Part shown: piece by piece, positions 34,772-42,095 of the stretch | How positions within the stretch are numbered: the stretch's first letter is position 1 | Layout: each line of letters starts with the position of its first letter | Source: Gemmatimonadota bacterium | GTDB lineage: Bacteria; Latescibacterota; UBA2968; UBA8231 | DNA: 64,000 bases | Assembly: GCA_009840005.1 (NCBI GenBank) | Contig: VXOR01000034.1 | Location: forward strand, 19,284 to 83,283 | Reading direction: 5' to 3' | The notes under the pieces: generated by a model | What the model was told of the DNA's origin: nothing | Databases searched by the model: none | Seen by the model: only the letters and a program-made list of their open reading frames with translations | Program-made: the position numbers and the translations under genes

Positions 34772-35104
34772 TTACTCGGACACGCTCTTCTCTAGTGCTT
34801 GCATGATCCAGCTATTCAAGCTCAGACCGCTTTCTGTCGCCGAGCGAGCAACGCGCTGATGCAAGTCTGGCCCGAGCCGCACGTTGAGCTTGCCTGAGAA
34901 AGGCCTTCGCGGCTCAATGCCGTCTTCCTCACAGGACTTGAGATACTCGTCGATGGAGCGATGGAACTCGCGCCGAATCCCCTCGACGTCAGTTGCCGCA
35001 AAGGTGGCAATCGAATAAGCACCGCTGTTGACGACCCGTCCGTGAAGACATCCCACGGAATCGTCGAATTCGACCTCGGCGGCGTATCCTTTGTACTGCA
35101 TCAT
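34772..35104 (-). CDS. hicB: HicB-family antitoxin
   Basis: 110 aa, ATG at 35104 overlapping the HicA stop (ATGA). MMQYKGYAAEVEFDDSVGCLHGRVV is the HicB RNase-H-like opening; EGIRREFHRSIDEYLKSCEEDGIEPRRPFSGKLNVRL precedes an RHH-type DNA-binding end (LHQRVARSATESGLSLNSWIMQALEKS). It should neutralise HicA and repress the operon through the palindrome at 35365-35386. Confidence 0.92.
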   Translation of the reverse strand: MMQYKGYAAEVEFDDSVGCLHGRVVNSGAYSIATFAATDVEGIRREFHRSIDEYLKSCEEDGIEPRRPFSGKLNVRLGPDLHQRVARSATESGLSLNSWIMQALEKSVSE

Positions 35105-35355
35105 GGCTTGACTCCTACGGCTTTGAGGAACGCGGAGATGTCGCGCACCGTCGCTCTCCCAGTCTCTGGCTTTGGATGGGGCCGATGAACTACCATTCGT
35201 TCTGAGCCCTTCTTCAGAAGTATGCGCGACCCCGAACGTTGCGACACCTCCACGCCTGCTGCCTTCAGCATGGCGCCGATGTCCGTCCACCGGATGTTTG
35301 CTGGCGTCGGCGTCTTGAGCACATTCTCCAGCGTGCGCTGATGCTTCGCTCGCAT
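35101..35355 (-). CDS. hicA: HicA-family mRNA interferase toxin
   Basis: 84 aa. IRWTDIGAMLKAAGVEVSQR and the ending HRPHPKPETGRATVRDISAFLKAVGV are characteristic. The position that is His in the classical GSH/GSNH motif is Arg here (SGSRILLKK). The same substitution occurs in the HRPHP subfamily of HicA as I know it, so this is probably not inactivation. Toxin-first order, as usual for HicAB, with a promoter-proximal palindrome upstream. Confidence 0.88.
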   Translation of the reverse strand: MRAKHQRTLENVLKTPTPANIRWTDIGAMLKAAGVEVSQRSGSRILLKKGSERMVVHRPHPKPETGRATVRDISAFLKAVGVKP

Positions 35356-35364
35356 GACGATTTA

Positions 35365-35386
35365 ATGGTACTAAACGAAGTACCAT
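35365..35386 (-). promoter_or_regulatory. Palindromic operator upstream of hicAB
   Basis: Perfect inverted repeat ATGGTACT/AGTACCAT with a 6-nt spacer, ten bases upstream of the hicA start on the minus strand; likely HicB-binding site. Confidence 0.75.
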
Positions 35387-35424
35387 GATGCAAATTTGTC
35401 CCAAGCCGCATGTTGAGCTTGCGG
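35385..35424 (-). pseudogene. Relic of a second hicB
   Basis: The minus strand reads Arg-Lys-Leu-Asn-Met-Arg-Leu-Gly-Thr-Asn-Leu-His, matching GKLNVRLGPDLH of the intact HicB; DNA similarity to 34860-34900 is obvious. It lies directly upstream of the hicA operator. Confidence 0.7.
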
Positions 35425-35619
35425 TCGCGCCAGATCGATCCATACTGACCGGATGACCTGCTGTCATACGTTTATTGATACTGGCTCTTCTCCAACTATT
35501 TACGGCACTGGTGCCTTACATACGTAGTCCAATTGCTTTATTTTTTAGTAGGCCCAAGGCCACACTACCGCTGTCAATCACAGGTCATAGCGAATAATAG
35601 CCGAACAGGAGAATTTGAA

Positions 35620-36016
35620 ATGAAGTACGAAGTAAGCGACATAGCCTCTAAACTCATCTCTACCGACGACGATAGAGACCAAGGACAACGACATACCCGC
35701 TATCGTCTCGCGTCTTTTGACTTGTGATCCCTATAGGATCGTGCTTTTCGGATCTCATGCCTTAGGGACGGGGGAGACGGGAAGCGATATAGATTTACTG
35801 GTCATCCTCGATTCTGAGGTTATCTCACAGACCTATGAGGAAAGGATGCAAAGAAGGCTTGTAGTGAGGAAACGTATTGAGGCGATCAATAGACTAGTTC
35901 CCATTGACCTTATCGTCTATACGAAAGCCGAGTACGAGCTTCTTCAGAGGCATGGCACTTCTTTTTTAAATGAGATAGAAAGTTTAGGGAAAATATTGTA
36001 TGAAAAAGCAAGCTAA
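35620..36016 (+). pseudogene. MNT-type nucleotidyltransferase (antitoxin of MNT/HEPN pair), probably frameshifted
   Basis: The frame from 35717 (TTG) to 36016 encodes RIVLFGSHALGTGETGSDIDLLVI, the GSx10DxD signature of minimal nucleotidyltransferases (MNT), with a normal C-terminus. The N-terminal helix NDIPAIVSRLLTCDPY is in the same frame but has no start codon back to a stop at 35642. A neighbouring frame from ATG 35620 (with AACAGGAG) encodes MKYEVSDIASKLISTDDD, a plausible N-terminus. A one-base shift near 35665-35680 would join them. If TTG 35717 is used, the protein lacks its first helix. Partner antitoxin for the decayed HEPN gene next to it. Confidence 0.7.
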
Positions 36017-36253
36017 GGGGTGGCTGGATTCGGCGCTCGATGACTTTATCTCTCAGATTTTGGGCTACTCCCGGGTGGAAAACCACCGAAGGAGCTAGCC
36101 CAAAAGATGTATCATCTCGCTCGAAAGATATGCGAGACGATAGAGCAAATTTAGGGGTCGCAGCATTATAGAGATGCTGAAGCCGCCGACCCAACCAAAC
36201 TAGCTTGGGCCGCCGCCGACGTAGTAGCAAGAGAAATATACGATACCGAGTAG
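36000..36253 (+). pseudogene. Decayed HEPN-domain partner of the MNT gene
   Basis: ATG 36000 overlaps the MNT end and reads MKKQAKGWLDSALDDF, the standard start of MNT-linked HEPN proteins, but stops after 32 codons. Another frame then gives PKELAQKMYHLARKICETIEQI, like the HEPN C-terminal helix, and a third LAWAAADVVAREIY. The core with the catalytic RxxxxH is missing, so this is a multiply shifted or deleted toxin gene. Confidence 0.6.
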
Positions 36254-36255
36254 CG

Positions 36256-39120
36256 CTACTCTTCTCCCGCCTCGTCCCCCTCCTCCGGATAAAGCACCAC
36301 CCGCACATAGCGGTCCATGTTGAAATACTTCTGCGCCGACTGCTGCACTACATCCACCGTCAGCGAATCGACCAACGCCGGATACTGAATCAGCAGCCGT
36401 GGATCGACCCCGTTGAAGTCGAGCGATGCCAACGACCCGACCCAGAAGCTGTTCTCCTTGAGGTCGGTTTCGCGCTGGCGCTGGCGCATTTCCTTGACTT
36501 TATCGACGTAGAGGTCGGTGGTGCCGACGGTTTTTAGGCTGTCGATCTGCTCAAAGATTACTTGCGTCAGTTCCTCGACGCGATCGGGATCGCTGCCGAA
36601 GGAGATGGAGATGCGGTACTCCTCGTCTGGGTAGTGCGAGCCGCTGCTGCTGACCCAGACCCCATAGGTGCCGCCTAAATCCTCGCGCAATACCTCGCGC
36701 AGCTTGATTTCCAGCACGGAGGTCATGGCCCTGAGTTCGAGGTTGTTTTTCCAGCCGTCGTATTCAAAGGGGCCGGTGAAAATCATCTGCGATCGGCTCT
36801 TGGGTTCAATGCCGCGATAGACCGCTTTGTCGACCACGCCCTCTGGAGCCTCGATGCCGACATCGCGCCAAGTCTCCTCCCGTCCGGTGGTCGGCAAGCC
36901 GCCCAAATAAGTGCGCACCAGCGGCTCTATGCCTTCGAGGGTGAAGTTGCCGACGAAGAAAAAGGAGAAGTCGCTGGCGTCGGCAAAGCGATCTTGGTAC
37001 ACAGCCATGGACGTAGCTAAGTCCATCTCGTCGAGCAGATCCAGCGACCAAGGACGCGCCCGGTGGTGGTACTGCGCCATGGTGACCGAAATGGTGTCGC
37101 TGAACGCCGTTTCTGGGCGTGCGCTGCGATTTTGGATGGAGCCTCGCATGAGCGTCTGGTAGGCTTGGAAGGCCGTGCTGTCTTGGCGCGGCGCAGTGAA
37201 GAAGGCGTAGATCAGCTCGAACATGGTCTGGATATCTTCGGGCGAGGCCGAGCCAGAAACGCCCTCTCTCAGGCTGCTGATCCACGGCGATACCCGCACC
37301 ACTTTGCCGGCCAGTTTTTTCTCCAGTTCGATCTTGTTAAACGGCCCCACGCCGCCCTCGCTCACTACTGAGGTTGCCGTCGAGGCTGCCACGTAGTCGG
37401 CGTCGGGTATCAGCGAGTGCCCGCCGGGACTATAGGCCCGGAAGAGGATCTCATCGTTTTTGAAATCCGTCGGCTTCAGGCACACGCGGATGCCGTTGGC
37501 GAGCGTCCACCAAGTCACGCCGATCTCGGGGATTTCGCTGCGTTTGACGATTTCGGCCGGGGCTGGTACTTGCGCCACGAGCGGCTCGTCGGATACCTCG
37601 TCGGCGTACGGTTCGATCTCCTGCTGCGCCGCCTTGGCGAAGATCGCCAGCAGATCCTGCTCGTTGGGCACGACAATGCCCTCTTGCTCAGGGGCTTCTA
37701 CGGTGATTACCCGGTTTTTTTCGCTCGTCCACTCGCTGGCCAGCGCATTGATGTCCTCTAATGCAATGCCGGGGACCAGTTCTTGGTAGAGTTCGTATTC
37801 CTTGGCAATGCCGGGGATGGCTTCGTCGGTCAGCAGGTGGCGCACGTATTCGGAGGCAAAACCGCTCGACTGTTGTTTGTCGCGCTCGCGGTAGGACTGC
37901 TCCATGCTGCGCAGCATTTCCTTTTTTTCGCGCGCTAGCTCGGAGGCGGTAAAGCCGTATTCCCGCACTCGCGCCGCTTCAATTAGCAGGGCCTCAAGCC
38001 CAGCGTCGAAACCGTTGTTTTGCACCCCAGCGCCGAGGATAAAAAACTCCTTGGAGCGCAGCCAACGCCCTTGTCCCGAATAAGCGCCTAAAAAGGGCGG
38101 CTCGGGTAGCTTGGTCAGTTCGTGTAGGCGCTGGTTGAGCATCCGGTGATATAGAGCCTCAATCAGCGAGCGGCGGTAGGTACTCACCGTCCCTTGGGGC
38201 CGCACATCCATCTTGTAGTAGATGCTGACGCTGTTGTAGGTGGCCTCTGGGTCGGTGGTAATGGCAAAGAGCGTCTCCTCGTGGTCGGGCACGGGGAACA
38301 CTGTGCGCTCGGGGGGATTTTCGGCCGCAGGGATGCGGGCAAAATACTCCTGCACTAGCGCCTCTACCTCCGCTGGCTCAATGTCGCCGACGGCCACAAA
38401 ACCCATCAGATCGGGCCGGTACCAAGTGCGGTAAAAGCGGCGCAGGTCCTCGTGATGAAAGGTGTCGAGCACGGCCTTCTGGCCGATGACTAGGCGCACG
38501 GCGTAGCGCGAATCCTTCAGGAGAATGGGTATTTGCTCGTCGAACATGCGCTGCTGAGCGCCGCGCCGCAGTCGCCACTCTTCGATGACTACGCCTCGTT
38601 CCTTGTCGATCTCCTCGGACTCAAAGCTGATCTGGTGCGCCCAGTCCTCCAAAATTTGGAAGGCTGTTTCCACGACCTCGGTGCTGTCGGTGGGCACGGT
38701 CAGCATGTACACGGTCTCGTCGAAGCCGGTGTAGGCATTCAGATCCGGCCCAAAGCGCATACCGATTAGCTCCAGGTAGTCCACTAGCTCCTGCTTGGCA
38801 AAGTTTTTGGTGCCATTGAAGGCCATGTGCTCGGCAAAGTGCGCCAGCCCCTGTTGGTTTTCGTCCTCCAGCACCGAGCCGGCATCGACTACCAGCCGCA
38901 GCTCGACTCGGTTTTCGGGCTTTTGGTTTTTGCGAATGACGTAGCGCAGGCCGTTGTCTAGTTGGCCGATGGTCACCAGCGAGTCAATGGGTAGTTTCGG
39001 ATCCTCTAACTTCTCGGTCGTCTCCTCCATCGCCGCCTGTTGCACGGTCGCCGGAGACGTGCTGACGCAGGCGTATAGTAGCACTGGCAGCACAACGAAC
39101 AGCAGTAAAACTCGTCTCAT
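36256..39120 (-). CDS. M16-family zinc metallopeptidase lipoprotein
   Basis: 954 aa from ATG 39120 (AGGAG seven bases upstream; an upstream in-frame start at 39162 is less likely). Lipobox LLYAC with Cys18. Inverted zinc motif HFAEH at 94-98 and the distal Glu in GVVIEEW. Two M16 halves are visible (VVDAGSVLEDENQQGLAHFAEHMAF and, in the second half, TATSVVSEGGVGPFNKIELEKKLAGK, without zinc residues), as in pitrilysin-like single-chain peptidases. Expected to degrade peptides in the periplasm or at the outer membrane. Monocistronic on the minus strand. Confidence 0.92.
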   Translation of the reverse strand: MRRVLLLFVVLPVLLYACVSTSPATVQQAAMEETTEKLEDPKLPIDSLVTIGQLDNGLRYVIRKNQKPENRVELRLVVDAGSVLEDENQQGLAHFAEHMAFNGTKNFAKQELVDYLELIGMRFGPDLNAYTGFDETVYMLTVPTDSTEVVETAFQILEDWAHQISFESEEIDKERGVVIEEWRLRRGAQQRMFDEQIPILLKDSRYAVRLVIGQKAVLDTFHHEDLRRFYRTWYRPDLMGFVAVGDIEPAEVEALVQEYFARIPAAENPPERTVFPVPDHEETLFAITTDPEATYNSVSIYYKMDVRPQGTVSTYRRSLIEALYHRMLNQRLHELTKLPEPPFLGAYSGQGRWLRSKEFFILGAGVQNNGFDAGLEALLIEAARVREYGFTASELAREKKEMLRSMEQSYRERDKQQSSGFASEYVRHLLTDEAIPGIAKEYELYQELVPGIALEDINALASEWTSEKNRVITVEAPEQEGIVVPNEQDLLAIFAKAAQQEIEPYADEVSDEPLVAQVPAPAEIVKRSEIPEIGVTWWTLANGIRVCLKPTDFKNDEILFRAYSPGGHSLIPDADYVAASTATSVVSEGGVGPFNKIELEKKLAGKVVRVSPWISSLREGVSGSASPEDIQTMFELIYAFFTAPRQDSTAFQAYQTLMRGSIQNRSARPETAFSDTISVTMAQYHHRARPWSLDLLDEMDLATSMAVYQDRFADASDFSFFFVGNFTLEGIEPLVRTYLGGLPTTGREETWRDVGIEAPEGVVDKAVYRGIEPKSRSQMIFTGPFEYDGWKNNLELRAMTSVLEIKLREVLREDLGGTYGVWVSSSGSHYPDEEYRISISFGSDPDRVEELTQVIFEQIDSLKTVGTTDLYVDKVKEMRQRQRETDLKENSFWVGSLASLDFNGVDPRLLIQYPALVDSLTVDVVQQSAQKYFNMDRYVRVVLYPEEGDEAGEE

Positions 39121-39239
39121 TGATGACTCCTGTTTTGATTGGTTAATAGCCGATTGATCCATTCAACCAGCGGTTTGTTCTATGATGGAAATTTTCGCTT
39201 TGGGATTTGTCTCATTGACGCTTGACACTGCCTAATGTT

Positions 39240-40754
39240 TCACGATTGGGGGCCACTGGCAAACGCTGCGCTCGCTTCGGCAATGGAGCCAAACGCGCCG
39301 TCGGCCACTGCGGCACACAACGCGGCACCAACGGCGGCCTCTTCGCCGTGTGCCCCTACGTGCAGCGGCATAGCGAACTCGGCTTCCAGCGCCGCCCGCA
39401 GTACGGGATTTAGCTTGATGCCATTGCCTGCGCCAACCAACTTGGAGCGTGCGCCGCCACCGAGGCGGATGGCCTCGCGATACGAGTCGGCCAACTCGAC
39501 GGCCATGCCTTCCAGCAGCGCGCGCGTCAGATGCCCAGCGGTCAGCGTCGTAGCGGTTAGCTCGCGGAAGGCGGCTTTGGCGCGGGGCCTGCTACGCGAC
39601 CCGGAAAACAGCGGGTCGGCGCGCACACCCTCGGCACCGACTGGCACGTCGGCTGCTAATGCTACGAGCCGCTCGTAGAGGGCCTCGCTGTCGGGCTTCG
39701 ACGACTCGACTGAGCTCGCCGAAGTCCTGAGCTCAGCCGAAGGTTGGACATCGGCGAGAGCAGAGATGGCGTCGGCGAAGAAGTCGCGCAGCGTCCTGAA
39801 CGTGCGCCCGCCAACGGCCCCCACGCCGGCCAGCAGATAGCCGCGCTGGATATAGGGACGCAGTTCGAGCGAGCCGCGCGGCAGTGGAGCTTCGATATGC
39901 AGTGCGGCTTGTCCGCCGGTGCCGACGTTGACGGCCACGGTGTTGGCGTAATCGGCGACCGTGCCGGCAAAGCTACACTGGTGGTCGCCAGACGCCACGG
40001 CCACGGGCAGGCCCGCTGGGACGCCGAGCTTTTGGGCCATTGCTGTGGTCAGGGGACCGGCCATGGTACAAGATTCGACCAGATCGGGAAACAGCGAACG
40101 GTCTAGGCCGAGATCGGCGATAAGCTCGTCCGCCCAGACGCGCTTGGTCACGTCATAGACGCCCCAGCCGAGCGCGTCTGTCGGATCGACAACGGGTCGT
40201 TTGCCCACCAGCCGCGACACCACAAACTCAGGGGCCGTGGTACCACTGACGCCATTGGGGAGTTGATTGTTGGCTTGCAGCCAAAACAGGTGCGGCGCGG
40301 CGTGGCCGGCCACGAGGGGACAGCCGGTATGGGCAAAGGCGGGCATTTCTCCTTCAGTGGCGATCGAACCCCCGCGCTGGGCCATGGCGTCTAAGTAGGT
40401 GTGCTGCTGGCCCGGTAGGAGTTCTTGGGCGCGCTGGTCCTGCCAGGAAAAATAAGGACCTACAGTATCGAGCGCGGCGTCGAGGAGCTGAAGGCCCTGC
40501 TGCTGTCCGGTGACGCCGATGGCGGCTGGGCGGGCGTTGGTGCGGGCTACGAGCGTGGCGGCGTTGCCGATGGCCAGCTCGGTCATCGCCTCGAGATCCC
40601 ACTCCGAGCGGCTGATCCGCTTATCTGCCGCGGAGGTCACCTCGGACGAATTGGCCGCGCTGGCTGCGCCGACGACGGAGTTGGTGTCGAGGTCAATGAC
40701 AATGGCGACAACGGTTGTCGAGCCGATGTCTAGCGCGAGGTAGTGCGTTGACAT
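39240..40754 (-). CDS. FGGY-family carbohydrate kinase with an in-frame repeat insertion
   Basis: 504 aa. ATPase fold marks: ALDIGSTTVVAIVIDLD (phosphate 1), VTGQQQGLQLLD and WQDQRA in the sugar-binding lobe, ASGDHQCSFAGT, VNVGTGGQAAL (phosphate 2), and a C-terminal adenosine motif VGAGNGIKLNPVLRAALE. Closest in feel to sedoheptulokinase/xylulokinase-like members; substrate uncertain. Residues encoded by 39692-39743 (PSAELRTSASSVESSKP) come from a 52-bp repeat also present in peptide deformylase; it sits in a solvent-type loop after LADVQ. Four bases after the MDR dehydrogenase gene, so likely a two-gene operon. Confidence 0.85.
   Translation of the reverse strand: MSTHYLALDIGSTTVVAIVIDLDTNSVVGAASAANSSEVTSAADKRISRSEWDLEAMTELAIGNAATLVARTNARPAAIGVTGQQQGLQLLDAALDTVGPYFSWQDQRAQELLPGQQHTYLDAMAQRGGSIATEGEMPAFAHTGCPLVAGHAAPHLFWLQANNQLPNGVSGTTAPEFVVSRLVGKRPVVDPTDALGWGVYDVTKRVWADELIADLGLDRSLFPDLVESCTMAGPLTTAMAQKLGVPAGLPVAVASGDHQCSFAGTVADYANTVAVNVGTGGQAALHIEAPLPRGSLELRPYIQRGYLLAGVGAVGGRTFRTLRDFFADAISALADVQPSAELRTSASSVESSKPDSEALYERLVALAADVPVGAEGVRADPLFSGSRSRPRAKAAFRELTATTLTAGHLTRALLEGMAVELADSYREAIRLGGGARSKLVGAGNGIKLNPVLRAALEAEFAMPLHVGAHGEEAAVGAALCAAVADGAFGSIAEASAAFASGPQS
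39692..39743 (-). repeat. 52-bp in-frame palindromic repeat (kinase copy)
   Basis: Identical to 52344-52395. Both copies lie on the minus strand of a coding gene in the same frame, giving the same 17 residues. Internally it has imperfect dyad symmetry (CTTCG...CGAAG ends, CTGAGCTC/GAGCTCAG core). Confidence 0.95.
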
Positions 40755-40758
40755 GGGA

Positions 40759-41778
40759 TTAACTCAGCAGCGACCAGTCGAAAACCACGCCGAGGTATTC
40801 CTCTTTATTGGCGGTAAGTCCCTCGTACATCTGTTGGCAGTCTGCGGGGGACGCTAGATGGGAGATCAGGGGTTCGATGACGAGTTGGCCGCTGGCGATC
40901 CACGCGGCGAGTTGGCGGTAATTGGCGTCGAGATCGCGGCAGCGCTCGGTGGCGTGTTGCGGCCAGCGCCACTCGAGGGCGCCGATCATGCGGATTGCCT
41001 CTAAGTGAATGTGCAGCAGCATGGGCGTCACATCGAAGTGGGCCGGGGCGCGCGGGCTGCCGAGGAGAATGAGTTCGCCGTGGCGGGCAACGCACATTGC
41101 GGTCTGGGCAATGACTTCGCTAATGCCAATGGCCTCGACGCCGATGCGAGCACCAGCGCCGCCGGTCCAGTCGCGCACCGCTTCTTCTAGATCGTCGCGG
41201 CCGGGATTGACGGTGTGCTCGATGCGGCAAGCGCGCGCCTGCCGCAGGCGCAGCTCGGACAAATCTGCGAGCATGACGTCGGCACCGGCCAAGCGAAAGA
41301 GCTGGGCGGCAAAGTTGCCCACGAGGCCGCCGCCGACTACGAGTACCGAGTCCCCGGGCTGGACGCTAGCAGAGCGCAAGGCGGAGATGCTGACGCCGGC
41401 CATGCGCGTAAACACGAGGTGCTGGCCGGGAGCTTCGCACGATACGGGCAGTGCCATGCGCTGCGCATCTGTTTTTACGATGGAAGCGTGGCGGGCAAAG
41501 GATAGGACGCGGTCTCCCGGTTGAACGCCGGAGACCGCGTCGCCGACTTTGAGCACTTGGCCGAGATTGCCGTAGCCAGTACCGCGGGGATACTGGCCGG
41601 CGTCGCCGAAAGGCATTTGCTTGACGAGGCCGGTAAAGCCTGCGCCTTCGGTGCCGGCGCTGACGACGGAGTATTCAGTCTCTATCAGTACTTCATGGGG
41701 ATGCAGATGGTCGTTGAGGTCGGTCTGGGTGACCTCGATTCGCCTCGGCTCGACGACGGTGAGTTCATGGGTTAGCAC
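40759..41778 (-). CDS. Zinc-less MDR-family dehydrogenase (threonine/sorbitol dehydrogenase-like)
   Basis: 339 aa, GTG start. Medium-chain dehydrogenase order: N-terminal catalytic domain (VVSAGTEGAGFTGL, GYGNLGQVLKVGDAVSGVQPGDRVLSF), then Rossmann VLVVGGGLVGNFAAQLFRLAGADVMLADLSELR. The catalytic Cys/GHE zinc ligands and the structural four-Cys loop are not visible, as in the subgroup often linked to bi-domain oxidoreductases. Likely acts on a sugar or polyol with NAD(P). Four bases before the FGGY kinase, so dehydrogenase and kinase may act in sequence. Confidence 0.82.
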   Translation of the reverse strand: MLTHELTVVEPRRIEVTQTDLNDHLHPHEVLIETEYSVVSAGTEGAGFTGLVKQMPFGDAGQYPRGTGYGNLGQVLKVGDAVSGVQPGDRVLSFARHASIVKTDAQRMALPVSCEAPGQHLVFTRMAGVSISALRSASVQPGDSVLVVGGGLVGNFAAQLFRLAGADVMLADLSELRLRQARACRIEHTVNPGRDDLEEAVRDWTGGAGARIGVEAIGISEVIAQTAMCVARHGELILLGSPRAPAHFDVTPMLLHIHLEAIRMIGALEWRWPQHATERCRDLDANYRQLAAWIASGQLVIEPLISHLASPADCQQMYEGLTANKEEYLGVVFDWSLLS

Positions 41779-42095
41779 AGCGAGTAGTCCTCATTAAATA
41801 GGCCATATTGGCAGCAAAACAGCAGATATAAAGGCCCTTTAGGGAAGTGGCGTCAAGCCGTGCAGCGGCGGCGAAACGGCTTGACGAAAGATGCTGACCG
41901 TTCTATTATTGACGGACATACAAGCAGAAAATGTAAAGGAGTAGCTGTTCTTTTACGATATTGCCCAGTGAGCTGACAACCTGTCCAAAACCTCCACGCC
42001 GCGATATTTAATACAATCCACAAGCGCCGTTTTTCATTCCCGATAAAAAACTACTGAAGCCCGTTGAGCGGGCCGATTTGGAGAGGAAGTGCGTC
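41779..42095. promoter_or_regulatory. Divergent intergenic region with an 11-bp inverted repeat
   Basis: 317 bp between divergent genes, no ORF of note. CGTCAAGCCGT (41851-41861) and ACGGCTTGACG (41876-41886) form a perfect 11-bp stem with a 14-nt loop. A plausible plus-strand promoter is TTGACG (41917-41922) with TGTAAA 17 bases later. Otherwise AT-rich and featureless. Confidence 0.5.

Noticed and set aside
35101..35355. HicA called inactive because the GSH histidine is Arg
   Set aside because: The same substitution occurs in the HRPHP-type HicA subfamily, so loss of function is not supported.
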